Shown: positions 16,515-23,883 of the stretch, one piece after another
Position numbering within the stretch: the first letter of the stretch is position 1
Layout: the number at the start of each line of letters is the position of its first letter
NCBI GenBank assembly: GCA_023417935.1
Contig: JAEZDY010000004.1
Span: 1-48,863, forward strand
Length of the DNA stretch: 48,863 nucleotides
Origin: Bacteroidota bacterium
GTDB taxonomy: Bacteria; Bacteroidota; Bacteroidia; Bacteroidales; Lentimicrobiaceae
Reading direction: 5' to 3'
Position numbers and translations under genes: made by a program
Notes under the pieces: model-generated
Seen by the model: the letters and a program-made list of their open reading frames with translations, nothing else
Databases searched by the model: none
What the model was told of the DNA's origin: nothing

Positions 16515-17305
16515 TGAGCAGCGGATTATACTCAATGAATAAGAGTGGTATTGACCAAACACTTGATCTTACAAAAGTAAAGCCTTACGGTGATACAATG
16601 AACGACGGCAAAACACAGTTAAGTTTTACACTGCCTGTGCCTTGTAACGATGAAGCCATTGAAGCAGCAAAACAACTAATGCGCAAGATGGGTTTTGAGA
16701 ACCCCCAGGTAGTGTACTATAAAGAACTTACAAAAGGTTTTACTTTTTTTAACTGTTACGGTAGTTGTGTACATTCAGTGGATTATACAGCTATCCGTGT
16801 GCCAAAAGTAGAATCTACTGTAATGGATATGCATGAAACCGATGAGTTCATCAAAACACATATCGGCCGTAAGATAGTGGTAATAGGTGCAAGCACCGGC
16901 ACTGATGCACACACCGTAGGTATTGATGCCATCATGAACATGAAAGGATATGCAGGTCACTATGGTCTTGAACGCTACGAAATGTTTGAGGCTCTTAACA
17001 TGGGCAGCCAGGTATTGAATGAAGATTTTATCGCAAAAGCAATCGAATTAAAAGCTGATGCGTTATTAGTTTCTCAGACAGTTACACAGAAAGACGTTCA
17101 CATACAGAACCTTACTGAACTGGTTGAGATGCTTGAAGCCGAAGGCCTTCGCGATAAGGTTATCCTTATTTGCGGTGGTCCTCGCCTATCACATGAGCTT
17201 GCCAAGGAATTAGGGTATGATGCAGGTTTCAGCATGAATTCTTATGCCGATGATGTAGCGTCGTATATTGCGCAGGAGATGGCGAATAGGAAGGCTAAAG
17301 GCTAA
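16514..17305 (+). CDS. kamE: Beta-lysine (D-lysine) 5,6-aminomutase, beta subunit (B12-binding)
   Basis: A 263-residue small subunit carrying the cobalamin-binding Rossmann domain. The base-off B12 motif is D131-A-H133-T-V-G136, and the PLP-binding lysine is K144 (NMKGYAG). Both numbers equal those reported for the clostridial enzyme (His133 and Lys144), which is strong support for the start chosen. The domain ends with the VILICGGPRLS strand-loop. With KamD it forms the heterotetrameric 5,6-aminomutase. A strong AAGGAGG lies upstream of the ATG. The last codons (K-A-K-G-stop) are made by the first GGCTAAA units of the downstream repeat, so the C-terminus has been remodelled by the repeat. 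Confidence 0.95.
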   Translation: MSSGLYSMNKSGIDQTLDLTKVKPYGDTMNDGKTQLSFTLPVPCNDEAIEAAKQLMRKMGFENPQVVYYKELTKGFTFFNCYGSCVHSVDYTAIRVPKVESTVMDMHETDEFIKTHIGRKIVVIGASTGTDAHTVGIDAIMNMKGYAGHYGLERYEMFEALNMGSQVLNEDFIAKAIELKADALLVSQTVTQKDVHIQNLTELVEMLEAEGLRDKVILICGGPRLSHELAKELGYDAGFSMNSYADDVASYIAQEMANRKAKG

Positions 17306-17372
17306 CACCTCGATTGCGCTGCGCTTCACTCGGTGACCGAGGCTAAAGTAAAAAGTAAAGTAAAAAATAATA
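17290..17372 (+). repeat. GGCTAAA repeat element after kamE
   Basis: AAGGCTAAAGGCTAACACCTCGATT, then a CTCGGTGACCGAG palindrome, then GGCTAAAGTAAAAAGTAAAG. The same element, with a similar order of parts, occurs in the other direction at 33975-34040 after the carboxyltransferase gene. Here it overlaps the kamE stop. The CTCGG/CCGAG hairpin could act in termination or mRNA processing. Confidence 0.75.
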
Positions 17373-17438
17373 AAACGTTACTTCACCCTCTCATTGAGGA
17401 GAGGGCCGGGGTGAGGTGATAAACATAAATTTAAAAAG

Positions 17439-18641
17439 ATGAAAGTATTTATCGTTGCAGCAAAAAGAACCGCTATTGGCAAATTTGGCGGGGCACTTAG
17501 TAACATGCATCCTGCCGATATGGCTGCGGAGGTTATGAAAAACATTATAGCTGAAACACGCGTTGACCCGGCTAAGATTGATGAAGTCATTGTTGGAAAC
17601 ATACTGGCTGCCGGACAAAAGCAGGGTATTGCGCGACAAGCTTCAATAAAAGCAGGCATTCCACAGGAAGTTCCTGCATGGGGATTGAATATGATTTGCG
17701 GAAGCGGCATGAAGTCTATCATCACTGCTTTCAACAACATCAGAGCCGGGGAAGCCAACCTTATAATGGCCGGTGGCACTGAAAACATGTCGTCGAGTTG
17801 TTATGTTTTGCCCGGCACTGTTCGCAATGGTGTTAAGATGGGTGATTTTAAAGCTGTTGATACCATGATTCTCGATGGGCTTACTGATGCATTTTCAGGT
17901 CAGCATATGGGCATTACAGCTGAGAACATCGCTGAAAAGCATAATATTTCACGCCAGGAACAGGATGAGTTTGCTTATAAATCCCAACAACGGGCGGCAA
18001 CGGCAATAGATAGCGGTAAATTTAAACCTGAAATTGTCCCTGTTGTATTTACTACAAAGAAAGAAACCATCACTTTTGATACTGATGAATTTGTAAACCG
18101 TTCCACTAATCCTGAGAAACTTGCTTCACTCAGACCAGCTTTTAAAACTGACGGTACAGTGACTGCAGGTAGTGCATCGGGCATTAATGATGGCGCTTCA
18201 TTTGTATTGGTGGCAAGTGAAGAAGCTGTTAAAGAATTTGATTTGACACCATTAGTTGAAATAGTGGCCATCGGACAAGGTGGTGTTGATCCTGCAGTTA
18301 TGGGCTTAGGCCCTGTACCAGCTATCAGGAAGGTGTTGCAAAGAGCCAATATGAAGCTCACTGACATGGAGATAGTGGAATTAAATGAAGCTTTCGCCGC
18401 CCAGTCAATCGGTGTAATAAGAGAATTAAGTGCAGAGCATGGAGTTGATGCCGAATGGTTCGATCAAAACTGCAACGTTAATGGTGGTGCCATCGCATTA
18501 GGTCACCCAATAGGTGCTTCAGGCAACCGCATCACCGTAAGCCTCATACATGAGATGAAACGCACCGGAAAGAAACTCGGCTTAGCATCATTATGCATTG
18601 GTGGCGGTATGGGTACTGCGGTGATTTTGCGCAATGTTTAA
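17439..18641 (+). CDS. atoB: Acetyl-CoA C-acetyltransferase (thiolase)
   Basis: A 400-residue degradative thiolase that interconverts acetoacetyl-CoA and two acetyl-CoA. The three catalytic motifs are present: C87 in NMICGSG, the GGAIALGHPIGASG histidine loop, and the C-terminal LCIGGGMG cysteine. ELNEAFAAQ, typical of acetoacetyl-CoA thiolases, is also seen. It follows kamE by 133 nt (a repeat element) on the same strand. In context it would cleave acetoacetyl-CoA derived from the acetoacetate released by Kce, after CoA activation by an enzyme not encoded here. The ATG at 17439 fits the family N-terminus (MKVFIVAAKRTAIGKFGG). Confidence 0.93.
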   Translation: MKVFIVAAKRTAIGKFGGALSNMHPADMAAEVMKNIIAETRVDPAKIDEVIVGNILAAGQKQGIARQASIKAGIPQEVPAWGLNMICGSGMKSIITAFNNIRAGEANLIMAGGTENMSSSCYVLPGTVRNGVKMGDFKAVDTMILDGLTDAFSGQHMGITAENIAEKHNISRQEQDEFAYKSQQRAATAIDSGKFKPEIVPVVFTTKKETITFDTDEFVNRSTNPEKLASLRPAFKTDGTVTAGSASGINDGASFVLVASEEAVKEFDLTPLVEIVAIGQGGVDPAVMGLGPVPAIRKVLQRANMKLTDMEIVELNEAFAAQSIGVIRELSAEHGVDAEWFDQNCNVNGGAIALGHPIGASGNRITVSLIHEMKRTGKKLGLASLCIGGGMGTAVILRNV

Positions 18642-18652
18642 ACAATGACCCC

Positions 18653-18682
18653 GTAGGGACAGGTCGTGACCTGTCCATTATG
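18653..18682 (+). repeat. 30-bp palindromic repeat, left border of the Fic cassette
   Basis: GTAGGGACAGGTCGTGACCTGTCC followed by ATTATG. It contains the palindrome GGACAGGTC-GT-GACCTGTCC. An inverted copy with 28 of 30 matching bases lies at 20047-20076, with GTAGGG facing outward in both. A shorter relative lies after menA at 30839-30856. Confidence 0.8.
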
Positions 18683-18763
18683 CATTTCTTTTACAAAAGG
18701 TCATACATTTGTATAGATTTTCGCATTTCCTATACAAATGGTCGTACATTTGTATAAATTTTG
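18682..18763 (+). promoter_or_regulatory. Two 41-bp iterons with a palindrome upstream of fic
   Basis: Two tandem 41-bp units start GCATTTC at 18682 and 18723. The second contains a perfect inverted repeat, TATACAAATG (18731-18740) and CATTTGTATA (18747-18756), with a 6-nt spacer; the first has an imperfect version. They end 15 nt before the fic ATG, so they are placed like operators for autoregulation. A degenerate third unit lies after fic at 19936. Confidence 0.65.
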
Positions 18764-18778
18764 TCAAAAACTATACAG

Positions 18779-19846
18779 ATGACCTCCTGGAATTTATCAG
18801 TATTACCACTTGATTCTGACTTCGAAACTAAAAAAGTTTTGAAAGCCCTACCTTCAGCCCATGCGGCATTAGCTGAATTAAAAGGAATAGCTTCAACAAT
18901 ACCCAATCAACACATCTTGATAAATACATTAGGACTACAGGAAGCTAAAGATAGTTCAGCTATTGAAAACATCATTACTACTCACGATGAATTGTACAAA
19001 TCAGGGTTACAATTAGACTTTAGATCAATCGAAGCAAAAGAAGTCCAAAACTATATTTCTGCTCTGAAAAAAGGTTTCGAGCTTACCAGTAAAGATGGGT
19101 TATTAACAACTAAAATGATTCTGCAAATACAGGAGGTACTTGAAAATAATAAGGCTGGGTTCCGGAAATTACCGGGAACTACTTTAAAAAATGCAACAAC
19201 AGGTGAAACAATTTATACACCTCCCCAAGAGCATGCAGAGGTAGTAAAACTGATGTCGAATCTGGAAAAATATATCAACGATAATGAAATGCAAGATATA
19301 GATCCATTAGTAAAAATGGCTATAATTCATTTCCAATTCGAGAGTATTCACCCATTTTATGATGGCAATGGAAGAACAGGAAGAATCATCAATATTCTAT
19401 ACTTGATACTTTCTAAATTGCAAACTCTACCCATTTTATATCTTAGCAAGTACATTATACGAAATAAATCAGATTACTACAGATATCTTCAAAAGGTGAG
19501 AGATGAAGGGTCGTGGGAAGATTGGATACTTTTTATGATACGAGGAATAGAGGAAACTTCAAAGGATACAATTGAGCTTATAGGGAATATCAGAAGTTTA
19601 ATGTTGGAATTTAAATACCGTATTAGGCAAGATTACAAATTTTATAGTCAGGAGTTATTAAATAATCTGTTTAAGCATCCGTATACTAAAATTGAATTCC
19701 TCGTAAATGACCTAAGCGTTTCCAGATTAACCGCTGCAAATTATCTAAATAAACTTGCAGAGGATAATTTATTAAGAAAAGAAAAGCTCGGAACGGCAAA
19801 TTATTACATCAATCAACAGCTTTTTGATTTATTGACCAAACGATAA
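18779..19846 (+). CDS. Fic family protein (probable AMPylase, autoinhibited)
   Basis: A 355-residue protein when started at the ATG at 18779; a TTG 18 nt upstream lies in the repeat and is less likely. The Fic active-site motif is HPFYDGNGRTGR, with catalytic H191. The N-terminal helix carries S59-S-A-I-E63-N64, matching the (S/T)xxxE(G/N) inhibitory motif, here placed before the Fic core as in class II proteins. The C-terminal 80 residues look like a winged helix (FLVNDLSVSRLTAANYLNKL), suggesting DNA binding. Such proteins transfer AMP or related groups to target hydroxyls. The gene has its own iterons and lies inside a 1.4-kb segment flanked by inverted repeats, so it is probably an acquired cassette unrelated to the metabolic neighbours. 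Confidence 0.92.
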   Translation: MTSWNLSVLPLDSDFETKKVLKALPSAHAALAELKGIASTIPNQHILINTLGLQEAKDSSAIENIITTHDELYKSGLQLDFRSIEAKEVQNYISALKKGFELTSKDGLLTTKMILQIQEVLENNKAGFRKLPGTTLKNATTGETIYTPPQEHAEVVKLMSNLEKYINDNEMQDIDPLVKMAIIHFQFESIHPFYDGNGRTGRIINILYLILSKLQTLPILYLSKYIIRNKSDYYRYLQKVRDEGSWEDWILFMIRGIEETSKDTIELIGNIRSLMLEFKYRIRQDYKFYSQELLNNLFKHPYTKIEFLVNDLSVSRLTAANYLNKLAEDNLLRKEKLGTANYYINQQLFDLLTKR

Positions 19847-19935
19847 TAATCTGAAGGGTATCTTTGAAATGGCAGAGACAGGGCATGGTCTTTCTCTGCA
19901 GTCGTTTTTAATCCACCACTTATGTAAAGATTTTT

Positions 19936-19992
19936 GCATTTCCTTTACAAAAGAAAAATCATCTGTATAGCTTTTGGCAAAAACTATACAGA
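19936..19992 (+). pseudogene. Remnant copy of a fic promoter and start region
   Basis: GCATTTCCTTTACAAAAG, then CTGTATAGCTTTTGGCAAAAACTATACAGATG repeats the sequence just upstream of fic, including the final CAAAAACTATACAGATG up to the start codon. The frame after this ATG ends quickly. It looks like the leftover 5' end of a second, deleted fic-like gene, or a duplicated control region. Confidence 0.5.
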
Positions 19993-20046
19993 TGAGTTTT
20001 TCAATCTCCCGCAGTCACGACATGTCCATACATCGCTTCAATTACC

Positions 20047-20076
20047 CATAATGAACAGGTCACAACCTGTCCCTAC
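20047..20076 (-). repeat. 30-bp palindromic repeat, right border of the Fic cassette
   Basis: CATAATGAACAGGTCACAACCTGTCCCTAC is the inverted partner of 18653-18682. It overlaps the 3' end of the convergent thiolase gene and supplies its TAG stop (from GTAGGG). Confidence 0.8.
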
Positions 20077-21314
20077 ACCGTTTTCTTATATACAATGGCC
20101 ACAACCGTGCGGTCATCACCACCCATATTAATTGAAAGGGCGTATGGTTTATCGGCGGGGATGTTAATTTGTGCATCGCCTGCGCGACCGGTCAGTTGTT
20201 CCCAAACTGTAACTGCCTGGTGAACACCGGTTGCTCCTGTTGGATGCCCCCAGCCTATTAGTCCGCCGGTAGTGTTGATAGGTATTTTCCCAGTGCGGGA
20301 GGTATTACCTTCGAGTATGAAGTCAGCTCCCTTGCCGGGCTCTGCCAATCCTATGGATTCTAATGTAATCAGACCTGCTATTGAGAAGCAGTCGTGGGTT
20401 TCAATAGTTGCCAGTTGGTCAACAGTTATACCGGCATCTTTAAGTGCTATCTTAACTGCTTCCCTTATGGTTGACATTACGGTTGGATCTTCGGGATTGC
20501 TGGTAATATCATCAGTTGTATGTCCAACTGCTACTACTTCTACTGCATCTTCTAAAGGAATGCCTGCTTTCTTGAGACCTTCTTCTGATACAATTGCTAT
20601 AGCTGATGCACCATCCGATACTTTTGAGCAATCAGTATAGTTAAGGAAATCAGTGAATGCCTTTGGATTTGGTTCTGCAATACCGGCTTCATCAAGATCA
20701 TCAGTAACATTTGCGTATTCCTGGGCAGTGGTGCAAAGGCGCGCATTCTCAATTGCATTACGATACCAGCGTGCCATTGCTAAGCGGGTTTTTTCACGTC
20801 CATATTTCTGAAAGTAAGCACCCGCCCTGTCGCTAAACTGTCCGGGGAAGAAATATGCATGTCCATCCTTCCTGCGCTTGTTCCAGCCTGCAGTAGCAAG
20901 TATGTCAGCTCCGTAGATAGCTTTAACTGTATTCTGCACTTCAACACCAATTGCAAGCACAGTATCAGCCGATTCTGACAATACGGACTTTATTCCGGTA
21001 ACCAATGCCAGTCCTCCTGATGCGCAGGCTCCTTCTACCCTTAACGATGGCTTATAGCGTAAACCCGGATCTATCATCGCCATGAAAGCTCCAAGATGAC
21101 CCTGGTTATTAAAGCGTGCTGCCATAAAGTTGCCTACTACACCTTCATCCACATTTTTTGCTCCACCAATCTGGTGGAGGGTCCCCTGCCCTGCTTCTTT
21201 GAGGTATTCCTCAAGACCTGCGCGTTCTTTTTTAGGATTGAACTCCTTGCGGCCGGTACCCATTGATATGGTGTTATAACCGGCTACCATGTATATCTTT
21301 CTACGTGGTTTCAT
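20073..21314 (-). CDS. SCP-x-like thiolase (acetyl/acyl-CoA acyltransferase)
   Basis: A 413-residue thiolase-superfamily protein. The nucleophile is C97 (VEGACASGG), followed by HDCFS and the GGLIGWGHPTGATG histidine motif. The C-terminal CxG motif of classical thiolases is replaced by INMGGDD, as in the SCP-x/SCP2-thiolase branch. It could cleave or form acetoacetyl-CoA or longer 3-ketoacyl-CoA; the substrate cannot be fixed. It is the last gene of a minus-strand set with the hydroxyacyl-CoA dehydrogenase (14 nt upstream) and crotonase. The stop codon comes from the palindromic repeat that borders the Fic cassette, so the last residues may have changed when that repeat arrived. Confidence 0.85.
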   Translation of the reverse strand: MKPRRKIYMVAGYNTISMGTGRKEFNPKKERAGLEEYLKEAGQGTLHQIGGAKNVDEGVVGNFMAARFNNQGHLGAFMAMIDPGLRYKPSLRVEGACASGGLALVTGIKSVLSESADTVLAIGVEVQNTVKAIYGADILATAGWNKRRKDGHAYFFPGQFSDRAGAYFQKYGREKTRLAMARWYRNAIENARLCTTAQEYANVTDDLDEAGIAEPNPKAFTDFLNYTDCSKVSDGASAIAIVSEEGLKKAGIPLEDAVEVVAVGHTTDDITSNPEDPTVMSTIREAVKIALKDAGITVDQLATIETHDCFSIAGLITLESIGLAEPGKGADFILEGNTSRTGKIPINTTGGLIGWGHPTGATGVHQAVTVWEQLTGRAGDAQINIPADKPYALSINMGGDDRTVVAIVYKKTV

Positions 21315-21328
21315 CTGATGTCTTTTAA

Positions 21329-22666
21329 TTAATTAACGAATTCATTTACCGGACCATAGGCATGGAAGAAACCGGTTGCCAGTACTGTATTTACATCCTG
21401 TGCCGATGCAGCAACACCGGTATTTACCAATTGCAAGCCTATTTCACGTGAACGACGCGCATGTGCCAATGCGAGTTCAGCACCCTTGCTGTTCAACACT
21501 TTAAGACGAGCAAATGCCTCCATGGCAACTGCATCTTTATCGGCCATACGGATGATGTTCTTCCATGGCATTACTTCCTTTGGAAGTTCGCCTAACCATG
21601 CATCAGTCTTTGAGGCGAAGTCAGCAAAAGGAATATAATCCTTCTTGTCAAGACTATAAACTGCAACAGGTCTGCCTTTTTCATACTTCAGAATTCCGTC
21701 CTTCTGACTACCATCAGCAAACTGACCGCCCTTAATATCAAGGTCAAAGAGCCTGTCGAGCATATCACTGTGCAGGTTTTCGTCTGACATGTATGGATCC
21801 ATAACATTCATAATGAACCTCACTACATCAACACCTACATAGTCAATCAGTTGGAAGATGCCCATAGGCCGCATCAGGAAATCCTGACTTACTTTATTAA
21901 CTGCATAGATTGCTTCATGAAGCGGCATTTCTGATGATAGCTTTTCTGCTTGTTCAATGCTGTATAAAGCATCGCGCATAAAGTGGCCGTTACCAACAAA
22001 GCCTGCGATGTCATTGGATGGAACGATTATCTTCTTAAGGTTTTTCGCCAATTCATGGGCAAACTCCTTCATTCCATCAGGGTTTTCCTTGATTGTTATA
22101 AGCTCAACCAGTTTCTGGATTGCAGGAGGATTATAGAAATGGAATCCAAGAATGCGGCCATCTAAAGCAGCCTTTTCATTCAAGCCCGAGATAGGAACTG
22201 ATGATGTGTTAGTGAAATACCATGGCTTAATGTTGCTATTTGTGTCAATCTGGTTAAACAGCTTCACTTTAAGCGCTGCATTTTCACTTACAGCCTCAAA
22301 CACGAGTGTGCTTTCAAAAGCAGCTTCAAGCCTTGTACCTGGCCTTATGATGCTCATTACATCGTTGATATATTCTTCAATGATCTCCCCATTATCAACC
22401 AGATCAGCACGGTGAGCATAAAGCTTTCTGAGTATTACCACCTTCTTCTCTGCGGCTTTAAGCACCTGGGTTCTGATGTATTTCATAAGCCCCGGTAATG
22501 CGCCAGATGTAACATCAATGGCATTTAGCACATACGGCTTTCCCTTATTCTCGGGTTTAAGTCCCTGGTCAGCCATCTCAATGGCCATCAGCAGCAAGAT
22601 ACCACTGCCCATCTTACCTGCAGCTCCCAGTACTGACACATTTGAAATTCTTTCATTGTAATCCAT
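21329..22666 (-). CDS. 3-hydroxyacyl-CoA dehydrogenase
   Basis: A 445-residue protein with an N-terminal Rossmann motif, VLGAAGKMGSG (residues 12-22), and the hydroxyacyl-CoA dehydrogenase signature region FHFYNPPAIQKLVELI around residues 175-190, where the His and later Asn of the active site are expected. It oxidises 3-hydroxyacyl-CoA with NAD+. It is longer than the clostridial Hbd of about 280 residues; the extra C-terminal part (LAHARRSREIGLQLVNTG) belongs to a second helical domain. It lies 14 nt upstream of the thiolase and 153 nt downstream of crotonase, so the three enzymes cover crotonyl-CoA to acetyl-CoA. Confidence 0.88.
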   Translation of the reverse strand: MDYNERISNVSVLGAAGKMGSGILLLMAIEMADQGLKPENKGKPYVLNAIDVTSGALPGLMKYIRTQVLKAAEKKVVILRKLYAHRADLVDNGEIIEEYINDVMSIIRPGTRLEAAFESTLVFEAVSENAALKVKLFNQIDTNSNIKPWYFTNTSSVPISGLNEKAALDGRILGFHFYNPPAIQKLVELITIKENPDGMKEFAHELAKNLKKIIVPSNDIAGFVGNGHFMRDALYSIEQAEKLSSEMPLHEAIYAVNKVSQDFLMRPMGIFQLIDYVGVDVVRFIMNVMDPYMSDENLHSDMLDRLFDLDIKGGQFADGSQKDGILKYEKGRPVAVYSLDKKDYIPFADFASKTDAWLGELPKEVMPWKNIIRMADKDAVAMEAFARLKVLNSKGAELALAHARRSREIGLQLVNTGVAASAQDVNTVLATGFFHAYGPVNEFVN

Positions 22667-22784
22667 ATCTCTCTTATTTAATAAGTTATTAGTGCTTCTT
22701 TGTTTTATCTGGTATTCTCCAAGCCTTGTTTTTAAGCTAACGGCAGAAGTGATTAATTGCCATTCATTTCTAGAGTCCCAACCT

Positions 22785-22820
22785 TGAACTCCTTGAACCC
22801 TTTGAACACCTTGAACTTTT
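22785..22820 (-). repeat. GTTCAA-type array after the crotonase stop
   Basis: On the minus strand the crotonase stop TAA runs into AAAGTTCAAGG, then GTGTTCAAAGG, GTTCAAGG and AGTTCAAGG units with 9-10 bp spacing. This is a short member of the decamer family in the expected GTTCAA orientation after a stop codon. Confidence 0.65.
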
Positions 22821-23587
22821 TACCAATTAGGCTTTCTTTTCTCCAGGAAAGCTTTCATACCTTCCAAGCCTTCATTCCCGAATGGATCACCAAAATGCTT
22901 GCTTTCCATTAGTTCGCCATCACTAAAGCTGCCGTTCATACCATTTCGTGTAACAGTTTTCACCAGTTTTACCGCCATTGCTCCTTTAGAGGCAATCATA
23001 TCTGCAAGTCTTCGGGCCTCGCTGAGCAATTCTTCAGGCTCAGTTAATTTCTGCACCAGTCGCATAGCATATGCAGTGCCGGCATCAATAGTATCCCCGG
23101 TAGTAAGCAGGTAAAGTGCATCAGCAAGATTTGTAAGGCGTGGTAGTCTTTGAGTGCCTGCATAACCCGGTATAAGTCCTAAGCTTACTTCCGGTTGTCC
23201 AAATTTTGCTTTAGATGAAGCAATCCTGAAATCACAAGCCATTGCCAGTTCCATTCCACCTCCCAGTGCAAAACCATTTATTGCAGCTATTACAGGAAAC
23301 GGCATTAATCCAATTTTATTGAATACCTCCTGTCCTCTTCTGGAAAAAGCCCTTGCTTGGTCACCATCCATATTTACCATTTCAGCAATATCGGCACCTG
23401 CCACAAAGGCTTTGCCCTCACCGGTGATAATCAGGGCACGTATGCCGGCATCTCGTGCTAACTCATCAAGATAGTTATCCATCTCATCAAAGAAACGCGT
23501 ATTAAGCGCATTCAACGCCTGCGGCCTGCTTAGGGTTAGTATAACAATATTGCCCTCAGTTGCCGGTTTCAGAATTTCATAATCCAT
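22820..23587 (-). CDS. Enoyl-CoA hydratase (crotonase)
   Basis: A 255-residue crotonase-fold hydratase; the ATG at 23587 (MDYEILKP) was chosen over an upstream one at 23635, which would add 16 unusual residues. Both catalytic glutamates of true hydratases are present, E113 (GGGMELAM) and E133 (GQPEVSLG), together with the oxyanion segment VAGADIAEM. It should hydrate crotonyl-CoA to 3-hydroxybutyryl-CoA, or the reverse. The context, hydroxyacyl-CoA dehydrogenase and thiolase downstream and crotonyl-CoA-forming Kal nearby, makes a C4 substrate likely. The segment before its ATG and that before the dehydrogenase ATG share AGAGATATGGATTA. Confidence 0.93.
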   Translation of the reverse strand: MDYEILKPATEGNIVILTLSRPQALNALNTRFFDEMDNYLDELARDAGIRALIITGEGKAFVAGADIAEMVNMDGDQARAFSRRGQEVFNKIGLMPFPVIAAINGFALGGGMELAMACDFRIASSKAKFGQPEVSLGLIPGYAGTQRLPRLTNLADALYLLTTGDTIDAGTAYAMRLVQKLTEPEELLSEARRLADMIASKGAMAVKLVKTVTRNGMNGSFSDGELMESKHFGDPFGNEGLEGMKAFLEKRKPNW

Positions 23588-23883
23588 ATCTCTTTCAGCT
23601 TTTAATTGTTTGCTTAAGCATAAATTCTTCCTCAAACATAAGCAAAATAAAGCTACGAATTTAACTCAAACACGCATATTTTCCGCTAAACATAACTCAC
23701 TTCCTGAAGAACCCGGCAGATTAATGACAATCATGCTTCAATCTGATTGTTAACAAGTTCAATGATAAGATCATACTGGGACCTACAGAGATATAAATAG
23801 GTAATTTAAATCTTTCAGCTCCTAATCAGCTGCAAGCTAGCAATAGCGGATGTTAAAATGTACCTGAAAACTTGAACTTTTTA
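23588..23883. other. 296-bp intergenic region
   Basis: AT-rich spacer between two minus-strand genes. It must hold the promoter for the crotonase set, but no clear TAnnTTTG with a -33 partner was recognised. No small ORF or repeat family member stands out. Confidence 0.5.

Noticed and set aside
17378..17788. 136-codon minus-strand frame opposite atoB
   Set aside because: It lies antisense to a well-supported thiolase gene, and its residues do not resemble a known protein; a shadow frame.
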